From the NCBI RefSeq assembly GCF_014649755.1, contig NZ_BMTQ01000003.1:434001-498000 (forward strand): DNA of 64,000 bases. Reading direction: 5' to 3'. A model generated the notes under the pieces. It was given only the letters and a program-made list of their open reading frames with translations, did no database searches and was not told where the DNA came from. This document shows positions 31,747-39,743 of this stretch, piece by piece; the stretch's first letter is position 1; each line of letters begins with the position of its first letter. The position numbers and the translations under genes were made by a program. This DNA comes from Streptomyces litmocidini (GTDB taxonomy: Bacteria; Actinomycetota; Actinomycetes; Streptomycetales; Streptomycetaceae).

Positions 31747-32892
31747 CTACTCGGGCGCGGGCAGGTTCGTCAGAGCGGCGATCGCGTCCTGGTGCCGGCC
31801 CGTCGAACCCAGCGCGATCTGGTCGGACTTGGCCCGCTTCAGCGCCAGGTGCGCCGGGTGTTCCCAGGTCATCCCGATCCCGCCGTGCAGCTGCACGCAC
31901 TCCTCGGCGGCGCGGACCGCGACCTTGGAGCAGTAGGCCTGGGCCACCGCCACGGTCAGCGGGGCGTCCGGGGCGCCGGTGGCGAGGGCGTCGGCGGCGG
32001 CGCGGGCCGCGGCCCTGGCCCCGACGAGGTCCAGCCAGAGCTGGGCCATGCGGTGCTTCAGCGCCTGGAAGGAGCCCACGGGCCGGTTGAACTGGTGGCG
32101 CTCGCGGGTGTACCGGACGGTCTCCTCCAGACACCACGCGGCGAGGCCGAGCTGCTCGGAGGCGAGCAGTCCCGCGCCGGCGAGGAGTCCGCGCCGGACG
32201 GCCGCGCGGGCGGCCTCGCCCTCGGCGAGCCGGGTGCCGCTCCCGGGCTCCGGGGTGACGCGGGCGAGGGGGCGGGTGAGGTCGAGCGGGGTCTGCGGCT
32301 CGACGGTCGCCTCTCCGGCCGGTACGGCGTACAGGCCGTCGGCGCGCGGGACGAGGAGGACGTCGGCCGCGACGGCGTCGGCGACGCCCGTGACGGTGGC
32401 GGCGGGCAGCGGCCCGGCGCCGGTCACGGCGGGCGGGGACGGTTCCCCGTCCGGCGTTCCGGACGGGAACGGCTCCGCGTCCGGCGCGGTCGACAGGGGT
32501 ACGGCGAGCACCGCGACCGTGTGGCCGCTCGCGATCCCCGCCAGGAGCTCGGTCGCCGGGCCGCCCCGCCCCGCGAGTCCGAGCAGCGTCTCCGTGGCCA
32601 CCACCGCGCTCGTGAGGTACGGCAGCGGCGTCACCGCGCGGCCCAGCTCCTCCAGGACCACCGCGGCCTCGCGGTGGCTCGCGCCCTGGCCGCCGAGTTC
32701 CTCGGGGACGAGGAGTCCGGCGGCGCCGATGTCGCCCGCGAGGGACTTCCAGAGGCCGGGGACGTACGGGTCGGCCGTCTCGATCCGGTCGAGCAGGGTC
32801 TGGTGGCCGGCCCGGTCGGCGAGCAGGGCGCGGACGGCCGCCCGCAGGTCGTCCTCGGTCTCGGAGTACAGCAGATCGCCCTGCGCTGTCAT
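31747..32892 (-). CDS. acyl-CoA dehydrogenase (second subunit-like)
   Basis: A 381-residue acyl-CoA dehydrogenase. The N-terminal domain contains PYVPGLWKSLAGDIGAAGLL and PEELGGQGASHREAAVVLEE. The FAD-binding C-terminal helices contain ETVRYTRERHQFNRPVGSFQ, ALKHRMAQLWLDL and the closing VQLHGGIGMTWEHPAHL. The middle domain is divergent, lacking the usual F-x-x-T-E-P-x-x-G-S-D loop, as in FadE partners that form heterodimers. Its ATG overlaps the preceding gene's stop (ATGA), so it is probably the partner of the acyl-CoA dehydrogenase upstream. Confidence 0.9.
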   Translation of the reverse strand: MTAQGDLLYSETEDDLRAAVRALLADRAGHQTLLDRIETADPYVPGLWKSLAGDIGAAGLLVPEELGGQGASHREAAVVLEELGRAVTPLPYLTSAVVATETLLGLAGRGGPATELLAGIASGHTVAVLAVPLSTAPDAEPFPSGTPDGEPSPPAVTGAGPLPAATVTGVADAVAADVLLVPRADGLYAVPAGEATVEPQTPLDLTRPLARVTPEPGSGTRLAEGEAARAAVRRGLLAGAGLLASEQLGLAAWCLEETVRYTRERHQFNRPVGSFQALKHRMAQLWLDLVGARAAARAAADALATGAPDAPLTVAVAQAYCSKVAVRAAEECVQLHGGIGMTWEHPAHLALKRAKSDQIALGSTGRHQDAIAALTNLPAPE

Positions 32893-34070
32893 CGGCTCAG
32901 GTCCTTCCATGCGACGTCCTTGTCGTTGCGGGGCTCCGGCGGCAGGCCGAGGACCCGCTCGGCGACGATGTTGAGGAGCACCTCGCTGGTCCCGCCCTCG
33001 ATCGAGTTGCCCTTGGAGCGCAGATAGCGGTATCCGGCGTCCCGGCCGGTGAAGTCGACGAGCTCGGGACGGCTCATCTCCCATTCGCCGTACAACAGTC
33101 CCTCGTCCCCGAGGAGTTCGACCTCCAGGCCGCTGATGGCCTGGTTGAGCCGGGCGAAGCCGAGCTTCATCGCGCTGCCCTCGGGTCCGGGCTGTCCGGC
33201 GACGAGCTGCTGGCGGAGGCGTTCGCCGGTGAGGCGGGCGACCTCGGCGTCGACCCAGAGGTCGAGGAGGCGCCGGTGCAGCTCGTGGGTGCGCAGTTCG
33301 GGGCGCTCGCGCCAGGTCGTGGCGAGCTTCCCGATCATGCCGCCCTCGCGGGGGATGCGGGCGCCGCCGATGGAGACCCGTTCGTTCATCAGGGTGGTCT
33401 GGGCGACCCGCCAGCCGTCGCCGACCTCGCCGAGGCGGTGGGCGTCGGGGATGCGGACGCCGGTGAGGAAGACCTCGTTGAACTCGGCCTCGCCGGTGAT
33501 CTGGCGCAGCGGCCTGACCTCCACGCCGGGGTCGGTCATGTCGCAGACGAAGTAGGTGATGCCCCGGTGCTTGGGGGCGTCCGGGTCGGTGCGGGCGATG
33601 AGGATGGCCCAGCGGGCGAGGTGGGCGCTGGAGGTCCACACCTTCTGCCCGTCGACCACCCAGTCCCCGCCGTCCCGTACGGCGCGGGTGCCGAGCGCGG
33701 CGAGGTCGGAGCCGGCGCCGGGCTCGCTGAAGAGCTGGCACCAGACCTCCTCGCCGACCCAGAGGGGTCGCAGGAAGCGCTCCTTGACCTCTTCGGAGCC
33801 GTACTGGAGCAGGGTGGGGGCGGCCATGCCGAGGCCGATGCCGATCCGGCGCGGGTCGTTGTCGGGGGCGCCCGCGGCGGCGAGTTCGGCGTCGACGACG
33901 GCCTGGAGCGCGCGGGGCGCGTCGAGTCCGCCGAGGCCCGCGGGGTAGTGCACCCAGGCCAGCCCGGCGTCGAAGCGGGCTTTGAGGAAGTCGGTGCGGC
34001 CGGTCGTGGCGGGCGGGTGCTCGGCGAGCAACCGCCTGGTGCGGGAGCGGAGTTCCCCGGCGTCGGTCAT
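32889..34070 (-). CDS. acyl-CoA dehydrogenase
   Basis: A 393-residue acyl-CoA dehydrogenase with a conventional active-site loop: WCQLFSEPGAGSDLAALGTR, then VDGQKVWTSSAHLARWAILI and KGNSIEGGTSEVLLNIVAER near the end. It overlaps its neighbours on both sides by ATGA junctions and sits between a quinone oxidoreductase and a second, divergent acyl-CoA dehydrogenase, so all three are one operon. In actinobacteria such paired FadE proteins act on bulky acyl-CoAs such as sterol side chains; the substrate here is unknown. Confidence 0.92.
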   Translation of the reverse strand: MTDAGELRSRTRRLLAEHPPATTGRTDFLKARFDAGLAWVHYPAGLGGLDAPRALQAVVDAELAAAGAPDNDPRRIGIGLGMAAPTLLQYGSEEVKERFLRPLWVGEEVWCQLFSEPGAGSDLAALGTRAVRDGGDWVVDGQKVWTSSAHLARWAILIARTDPDAPKHRGITYFVCDMTDPGVEVRPLRQITGEAEFNEVFLTGVRIPDAHRLGEVGDGWRVAQTTLMNERVSIGGARIPREGGMIGKLATTWRERPELRTHELHRRLLDLWVDAEVARLTGERLRQQLVAGQPGPEGSAMKLGFARLNQAISGLEVELLGDEGLLYGEWEMSRPELVDFTGRDAGYRYLRSKGNSIEGGTSEVLLNIVAERVLGLPPEPRNDKDVAWKDLSR

Positions 34071-35035
34071 GCGTGGGCTCCTTCCGGGAGGACGACCAGG
34101 CGGCCGGTGGTGGTGCCGTCGGCGACGCGCTGGACGGCGTCCGCCGCGCCCGCGAAGGGGACGCGTTCGCCGATGAGCGGCTTGATGAGCCCCTTCGCCG
34201 CGTAGGCGGTCAGGGTCTCGTGGCAGCGGCCGACGGAGGCCGGGTCCTTCGCCGCGTACAGGCCCCAGTGGAGGCCGAGGACCGAGTAGTTCTTCACCAG
34301 GGCGTGGTTGAGGGCGGGGGCGGGGACGGTGCCGCTGGCGAAGCCGACGACCACGATCCGGCCCTCGAAGGCGACGCACTTGGCGGACTGCTGGTAGGCC
34401 TCGCCGCCGACCGGGTCGTAGATCACGTCGGCGCCCCGGCCTCCGGTCGCGGCCTTGACGGCGGCGACGACGTCCTCGGAGCGGCGGTCGATCACCAGGT
34501 CGCAGCCGAGGGCGCGGGCGACGGCCGCCTTCTCCGGGCCGCCGACGACGCCGATGACGGTGGCGCCGGCCGCCTTGCCGAGCTGGACGGCGGCGCTGCC
34601 GACGCCGCCGGCCGCCGCGTGGACGAGGAGGGTCTCGCCCTCCTTCAGGCCGGCGCGGCGGTGCAGGCCGAACCAGCCGGTCTGGTAGCCGATGTGCAGC
34701 GCGGCGGCCTCGGCGTCGTCGAGCGCCTCCGGGGCGGGCAGGAGGCCGGCGGCGTCGGCGAGGACGTAGGCGGCGAAGCCGCCGTGCGGGAGGGCGGCGG
34801 TGGTGATGACCCGGCGGCCGTCCTCGGTCTCCGCGCAGACCTCGACGCCGGGGGTGAAGGGCAGCGGGGGCCGCACCTGGTAGTGGCCGCGGCAGAGCAG
34901 CGCGTCGGGGAAGTTGACGTTCGCCGCACGGACCCTGAGGAGGACCTGGCCGTCGCCGGGCGTGGGCGGTTCCACCTCTTCGCGGCGCATCACCGCGCGC
35001 GGTTCGCCGTTCTCGTACACACGCCATGCCTGCAT
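34067..35035 (-). CDS. NADPH:quinone oxidoreductase (zeta-crystallin-like MDR)
   Basis: A 322-residue zinc-free medium-chain dehydrogenase/reductase: ANVNFPDALLCRGHYQVRPP, LPFTPGVEVCAE, the NADPH-binding LLVHAAAGGVGSAAVQLGKA and DVIYDPVGGEAYQQSAKCVA. First gene of the operon; GGAGGAGG lies 8 nt before ATG 35035 and an operator-like palindrome overlaps its promoter. Likely reduces an enone or enoyl intermediate in the pathway served by the two acyl-CoA dehydrogenases. Confidence 0.92.
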   Translation of the reverse strand: MQAWRVYENGEPRAVMRREEVEPPTPGDGQVLLRVRAANVNFPDALLCRGHYQVRPPLPFTPGVEVCAETEDGRRVITTAALPHGGFAAYVLADAAGLLPAPEALDDAEAAALHIGYQTGWFGLHRRAGLKEGETLLVHAAAGGVGSAAVQLGKAAGATVIGVVGGPEKAAVARALGCDLVIDRRSEDVVAAVKAATGGRGADVIYDPVGGEAYQQSAKCVAFEGRIVVVGFASGTVPAPALNHALVKNYSVLGLHWGLYAAKDPASVGRCHETLTAYAAKGLIKPLIGERVPFAGAADAVQRVADGTTTGRLVVLPEGAHA

Positions 35036-35053
35036 CCGGAATGCCTCCTCCGT

Positions 35054-35087
35054 ACCGAGCGGTCGGTGGCATACTAAGCGGTCGCTT
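35054..35087 (-). promoter_or_regulatory. TetR-like operators over the quinone oxidoreductase promoter
   Basis: AAGCGGTCGCTT (35076-35087; one mismatched pair) overlaps a minus-strand -10-like TAGTAT at about 35073-35078, and ACCGA-N4-TCGGT (about 35054-35067) lies just downstream. AAGCG-CGCTT palindromes are typical of TetR repressors that sense acyl-CoAs. No TetR gene is adjacent. Confidence 0.5.
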
Positions 35088-35124
35088 GCCCCGGGGGAAC
35101 CGGCCGGCCGGACTTTCCCGCGGG

Positions 35125-35721
35125 TCAGCCGGACTTCTTGGGGCGCGCCCTGACGTGCATGCGCTCCCCCTGCGGCCCGAACAGGCTCAGGAACTCCACC
35201 GGGCCCTCGGCCGCCGGCCCGAACCAGTGCGGGACGCGCGTGTCGAACTCGGCCGCCTCGCCGGCGGCCAGGACGACGTCGTGCTCGCCCAGGACGAGCC
35301 GGAGCCTCCCGGAGAGCACGTACAGCCACTCGTACCCCTCGTGCACCCGGGGCTCCGGCGCCTCGTGCGCCTTCTCCTGGATCACCTTGTACGCCTGGAG
35401 CCCGCCCGGCTGCCGGGTCAGGGGGTACATCGTCCGCCCGTGGCGCACGATGGGCTTCGCCTTGACCCGGGGGTCGCCCACCGGCGGGGCTCCGACCAGC
35501 TCGTCCAGGGGGACCTGGTGGGCACGGGCGAGCGGCAGGAGCAGTTCGAGGCTGGGCTTGCGCTGCCCGGACTCCAGCCGGGACAGGGTGCTCACGGAGA
35601 TCCCGGTGGCGGCGGAGAGCTCGGCGAGCGTCACCCCGCGGTCACGGCGGACACGGCGGAGCCGGGGGCCGACCTCGGTCAGTACGGCTTCGATGCGGTC
35701 GTCCTCAGTCATACGAGTCAT
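35125..35721 (-). CDS. XRE-family regulator with C-terminal cupin domain
   Basis: A 198-residue regulator. RLRRVRRDRGVTLAELSAAT, then GISVSTLSRLESGQRKPSLE is a clear XRE helix-turn-helix (about 20-75). The remainder is a cupin sensor (EPRVHEGYEWLYVLSGRLRL, LGEHDVVLAAGEAAEFDT, VPHWFG). Starts at 35721 or 35712 (both in frame). It diverges from a VOC gene; such regulators sense small ligands and often control adjacent metabolic or efflux genes. Confidence 0.9.
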   Translation of the reverse strand: MTRMTEDDRIEAVLTEVGPRLRRVRRDRGVTLAELSAATGISVSTLSRLESGQRKPSLELLLPLARAHQVPLDELVGAPPVGDPRVKAKPIVRHGRTMYPLTRQPGGLQAYKVIQEKAHEAPEPRVHEGYEWLYVLSGRLRLVLGEHDVVLAAGEAAEFDTRVPHWFGPAAEGPVEFLSLFGPQGERMHVRARPKKSG

Positions 35722-35905
35722 ACGGCCAGTGTTGCAGAAATGGCAAGGTCCTTTGCGGAACGGTCATGGCCGCGGTCGCCCTCGACGGGGGTTCGCCCGG
35801 CCGGATGAAAGAGGGTGGCAGGGGCTGCGCCGCGCCTGCCCACAGGCGAGGATCGGCCATGGTGACCACCATCGGCCACGTACGACACAAGGACGGGACA
35901 CCTCC

Positions 35906-36679
35906 ATGCTCGGTACGCAGTTCACCCAGGGCTCCCCCAGCTGGCTCGACCTCGGCAGCCCCGACACCGAGGCCGCCGCCGCCTTCTACGGAGCCGTCTT
36001 CGGCTGGGAGTTCCGGTCGGCGGGACCGGAGGCCGGCGGCTACGGCTTCTTCCAGCAGGACGGCCGCACGGTCGGCGCCCTGGGGCCGCTCGACGAGGGC
36101 GCGCGCAGCGCCTGGACGGTCTACTTCCAGACCCCGGACGCGGACGCCACCCAGGAGGCCGCCGAGGCGGCGGGCGGAAAGGTCCGCGTCGAGGCCTTCG
36201 ACGTCATGGACGCCGGCCGCACGGCCTGCCTCACCGACCCGGCCGGCGCGGAGTTCGCCGTCTGGCAGCCGGGCAGCGTGAAGGGCCTGGAGCGGACCTC
36301 CGTCCCCCACGCCCTCCTCTGGACCGAACTCCACGTCCCCGACCCGGAGTCCACGCTCGCCTTCTACCGGACCCTCTTCGGCTGGCGCTGGGCGTCCATG
36401 GACGCGCCCGGCATGACCTACCGGGTGCTCTCCACCGCCGAGGGGGACCAGGAGGACGCCTCTTTCGGGGGCGTGGCGGAGGCCCAGGAGGGGATGACGC
36501 CGTCCTGGGTCCCGTACTTCGCGGTGGAGGACGCCGACGCGATCGCCGACGCGACCCGGGGCAGCGGCGGCTCGGTCCTGATGCCCCCCGCCGACGTCCC
36601 GGACGTCGGCCGCATCGCCTGGCTCGCCGACCCCTTCGACGCGATCTTCGCGGTGCTGAAGCCCGCGCCGAGGGGATGA
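35906..36679 (+). CDS. VOC family protein, two domains
   Basis: A 257-residue tandem VOC protein. SWLDLGSPDTEAAAAFYGAV with FGWEF begins domain 1 (ending DPAGAEFAVWQ) and WTELHVPDPESTLAFYRTLF begins domain 2 (ending DPFDAIFAVL). Diverges from the XRE-cupin regulator and converges on the PIG-L gene. Third VOC protein in the window; all three share the layout but differ in detail. Confidence 0.88.
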   Translation: MLGTQFTQGSPSWLDLGSPDTEAAAAFYGAVFGWEFRSAGPEAGGYGFFQQDGRTVGALGPLDEGARSAWTVYFQTPDADATQEAAEAAGGKVRVEAFDVMDAGRTACLTDPAGAEFAVWQPGSVKGLERTSVPHALLWTELHVPDPESTLAFYRTLFGWRWASMDAPGMTYRVLSTAEGDQEDASFGGVAEAQEGMTPSWVPYFAVEDADAIADATRGSGGSVLMPPADVPDVGRIAWLADPFDAIFAVLKPAPRG

Positions 36680-36698
36680 ACGGGCTCCGTTCCCGCCG

Positions 36699-37451
36699 TC
36701 AGCGGCCGAAGAGTTCGAACGTCACCGCCGGACGGCCGCCGAAGCGGTCCGAGGCCCGTGACGTCGCCGTGGTGAGGAAGGTCCGGACGTACTCCTCCGG
36801 GTCCTCGTCCGTCAGGGCCTCGATGTAGGCGCGGTGGCAGAGGAGGGAACGGATCGCGCGGTCCAGGCCGGGGCCCGCGTCGACCGCGTGGGTCGGGGTG
36901 CCGGAGGCGGCGACCGCGACCCAGCGGACGCCGTTCCAGGGCTCCAGGCCCTCCTCGGTCAGTTCGGGGAAGATCCAGCGGTTCCCGGCGTCGGCGGCCG
37001 CGTCCAGCGTGGCGCGGCCGACGGCCAGGTGGTCGGGGGTGTTCCACGGAGCGCCCGGGCCACCGCCCCAGGTGTCGCGGTGGTTGAGGGTGATCACGAG
37101 CTCCGGGCGGTGGCGGCGGATCGCGGCCGCGACGTCACGGCGCAGGCCGAGCCCGTACTCGATCACGCCGTCGCGGTGGTCGAGGAACTCGACGGTCTCC
37201 ACGCCGACGACGGCGGCGCTGTCCCGCTGCTCGCGCTCGCGGAGCGGACCGCAGACGTCCGGGGCGAGGGTGTCGATGCCGGCCTCGCCCCGGGTGGCGA
37301 GGACGTACGCGACCTCCTTCCCCTCGTCCGTCCAGGCGGCGACCGCCGCCGCGCAGCCGTACTCCAGGTCGTCGGGGTGGGCCACGACGCACAGCGCGCG
37401 CCGCCAGTCGCCGGGCATCTCCAGGAGGTCCATCGCATCCGTGTCGATCAT
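36699..37451 (-). CDS. PIG-L family deacetylase
   Basis: A 250-residue GlcNAc-PI de-N-acetylase-like (LmbE) protein. The zinc site is visible: AHPDDLEYGCAAAV (H-x-D-D) and a third ligand in NTPDHLAVGRATLDAA. LATRGEAGID and EFLDHRDGVIEY are typical. Its ATG overlaps the stop of the SIS-domain gene upstream, so both belong to one operon with a GntR/LacI-type regulator beyond. Likely removes an acetyl group from an amino sugar or its conjugate. Confidence 0.9.
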   Translation of the reverse strand: MIDTDAMDLLEMPGDWRRALCVVAHPDDLEYGCAAAVAAWTDEGKEVAYVLATRGEAGIDTLAPDVCGPLREREQRDSAAVVGVETVEFLDHRDGVIEYGLGLRRDVAAAIRRHRPELVITLNHRDTWGGGPGAPWNTPDHLAVGRATLDAAADAGNRWIFPELTEEGLEPWNGVRWVAVAASGTPTHAVDAGPGLDRAIRSLLCHRAYIEALTDEDPEEYVRTFLTTATSRASDRFGGRPAVTFELFGR

Positions 37452-38380
37452 GACCGCAGGATACGGGTCGCGTCTGACACCGCCGGGCGGAACGTCCCGG
37501 CGAGGATCACCGAGCGCGAAATGTGGCGCGGGCGGTCCGGGTTGAGACCGCGCCGGCCCGCGAGGGCGACCGCGAGCCGCTGGGCGCGGACGAGGGCCGC
37601 CACCGGATCGATCGCGTCGGCGGCGAACAGGGCTCCGGTGGACTCCACTTCGTCCCGCAGGCCGGCCGGGGCGGGACCGAGGCAGCAGACCAGGCTCGCC
37701 CGGTCGCTGATGCTGATCGGGCCGTGGCGGTACTCCATCGCCGCGTACGACTCCGTCCAGGCGCGGGCCACTTCGCGCAGCTTGAGCGCCGCCTCGTCGG
37801 CGAGCCCGACGGTCCAGCCGGTGCCGAGGAAGGTGAACTGACCGCGCCGCTCCCAGGCGGCGGGCAGCCGCTCGTACAGGACGAGTTCGGCGTCGGCGAT
37901 CGCCGGGCCGAGGTCCACCCCGAGCCCGGCGCGCAGGAGTTGCAGGGCGGTGGTGGCGAACCGGGTCTGGACCACCGAACGTTCGTCGGCGAAGCCGAGG
38001 TCGACGATCCGGTCGGCGAGCCGCCCGGCGGGACTGTCGGGGACACCGGTGACGACGAGCGCCGGGACGCGCCCGGCGGCGCGGGCGAGCAGGTCCACGA
38101 CCTCCGTGGTGGTGCCGGAGCGCGTGAGGGCCACGATCCGGTCGTAGCCGCGGCCGAGCGGGGTCGCGTCGGAGGCGGGGAACGCGTCGGTCTCGCCCGC
38201 GTCGAGGGACTCGCGCAGGGCCGCGTAGGCGCGGGCGATGAAGTACGAGGTGCCGCAGCCGACGACCGCCACGCGCTCGCCCCGGGCCGGCAGCAGGCCG
38301 GTGTCGCGGTCGGCGATCTCGGCGGCACGGCGCCAGCAGTCGGGCTGGCCGGCGATCTCCGCGCTGACGTGGGTGCTCAT
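37448..38380 (-). CDS. SIS-domain sugar isomerase/deaminase-like protein
   Basis: A 310-residue protein with two SIS domains like the isomerase half of GlmS or AgaS: VAVVGCGTSYFIARAYAALR, IVALTRSGTTTEVVDLLARA, then FTFLGTGWTVGLADEAALKL, then EYRHGPISISDRASLVC. These bind phosphosugars and interconvert keto- and amino-phosphosugars. No glutaminase domain. ATG 38380 has GAGGAGAGG upstream; it overlaps the PIG-L gene and lies next to a sugar-type regulator, so an amino-sugar catabolic unit is likely. Confidence 0.9.
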   Translation of the reverse strand: MSTHVSAEIAGQPDCWRRAAEIADRDTGLLPARGERVAVVGCGTSYFIARAYAALRESLDAGETDAFPASDATPLGRGYDRIVALTRSGTTTEVVDLLARAAGRVPALVVTGVPDSPAGRLADRIVDLGFADERSVVQTRFATTALQLLRAGLGVDLGPAIADAELVLYERLPAAWERRGQFTFLGTGWTVGLADEAALKLREVARAWTESYAAMEYRHGPISISDRASLVCCLGPAPAGLRDEVESTGALFAADAIDPVAALVRAQRLAVALAGRRGLNPDRPRHISRSVILAGTFRPAVSDATRILRS

Positions 38381-38469
38381 GGTCCGGGTCCTCTCCTCGC
38401 AGGGGCCCTCACGGGTCCGGACCGAGTTGTATCCGTACGCGGGCAGAGCACACCATGAGCAATCCGGAC

Positions 38470-39603
38470 TCACCGCTTGGACTTTTGTGGGCCCCCCGCC
38501 GTCCGACCGCCGCAGGAGGCCCGGACCACCAGGCGCGGTCTCAACTGCACCTGGTGGAGCGGGGCCGCGTCCCCCTCGGCGAGCCGCCGGAGCAGGATCT
38601 GCGCGGCGAGGCGGCCGAGCTGGTACTTGGGGGGCGAGACGGCCGTCAGCGGGATCTCCGCGACATCGGCGAACTCGTTGTCGTAGCTGATCAGGGCGAG
38701 GTCCTCGGGCACCCGGAGCCCGGCCCGGCGGGCCGCTCCGAGCATCAGGGCGGCCTCCCGGTCGCCGAAGCAGAGCGCGGCGGTCACGCCGGCGGAACGC
38801 AGCGCGGCGAGCGCCCGGTCGGCGCGGTCCGGGTCCCAGCGGGCCATCACGTCCCGCTCGGACGCCGGGGCGGCGGGCAGCCCGAGGTCGGTGAGCGCAC
38901 GGGCGAAGCCGGACTCGATGGGCGCGGTGGTGGGCGCGTCGGTGCGGGCGACGAGTCCGAGCCGCTCGTGGCCGAGGGCGCGCAGATGGCGCACCGCGTC
39001 GTAGGCGCCGCCCTCGTGGTCGGTGCAGACGTGCTCGGTGGGGTCGCCGGGGCCGTGGGCGGCGAGCCGGCGCTCGACGAGGACGGCGGGGACGGGCAGG
39101 GCGAGGAGTTCCTCGGCGCGCCGGCCCGGATCGGTGGCGGTGTGCAGGCTGGGGACAAGGAGGAGCCCGTGGACCCCGGCGGAGAGGAGCCGTTCGACGG
39201 CGGTGTCCTCCTCGTCGGGGTCGTAGTGCGAGCAGGCGAGGACGAGCCGGGCGCCGGCCGCCGCGAGTTTCCCCTCGATGCCCTGCAGGACGCGCGGGTA
39301 GTAGAAGGCGGTGTCGGGGACGAGGACGCCGACGATCCGGCGGTCGGCCCGGTCCCGCTCGGGCCGGTGGGCGGAGAAGGTGCCCGCGCCCTGGCGCCGT
39401 TCGACGAGGCCGAGGGCGACGAGGTCCTCGTAGGCGCGGCGGACGGTGGTGACGGAGAGACCCGTCTCGGTGGCGAGCGCCCGCTCGGTGGGGAGCTTGC
39501 TGCCGGGGGGCCAGGTGCCGTCGAGGATGCCGCGCCGCAACTCCGCCATGAGGGTCCGGAACTTCAGCTCCCGGCCGGAGGCCGGTGTCTCGCGTGCCGC
39601 CAT
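38470..39603 (-). CDS. GntR-type DNA-binding domain fused to LacI-type sugar-sensing domain
   Basis: A 377-residue regulator: GntR winged helix at the N-terminus (KFRTLMAELRRGILDGTWPP, PTERALATETGLSVTTVRRA) followed by a periplasmic-binding-protein-like domain (IVGVLVPDTAFYYPRVLQGI, LLLVPSLHTATDPGRRAEEL, VTAALCFGDREAALMLGAAR, EDLALISYDNEFADVAEIPL). This AraR-like combination senses sugars. It is 89 bp upstream of the SIS and PIG-L genes in the same direction and probably regulates them. Confidence 0.9.
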   Translation of the reverse strand: MAARETPASGRELKFRTLMAELRRGILDGTWPPGSKLPTERALATETGLSVTTVRRAYEDLVALGLVERRQGAGTFSAHRPERDRADRRIVGVLVPDTAFYYPRVLQGIEGKLAAAGARLVLACSHYDPDEEDTAVERLLSAGVHGLLLVPSLHTATDPGRRAEELLALPVPAVLVERRLAAHGPGDPTEHVCTDHEGGAYDAVRHLRALGHERLGLVARTDAPTTAPIESGFARALTDLGLPAAPASERDVMARWDPDRADRALAALRSAGVTAALCFGDREAALMLGAARRAGLRVPEDLALISYDNEFADVAEIPLTAVSPPKYQLGRLAAQILLRRLAEGDAAPLHQVQLRPRLVVRASCGGRTAGGPQKSKR

Positions 39604-39743
39604 CCGGGCCCCCTCGTGCCGCGGGCCGGCCTCGCCCGGCCCGCCCGCGTCGGACGTCGTGCATCACGGTGGTCCGTCATGGCCGTACGTCGTTGCCGAT
39701 CGATTGCGCGCCGAATCCTATGCCCCTTCCCCGGGCCGGGCGG

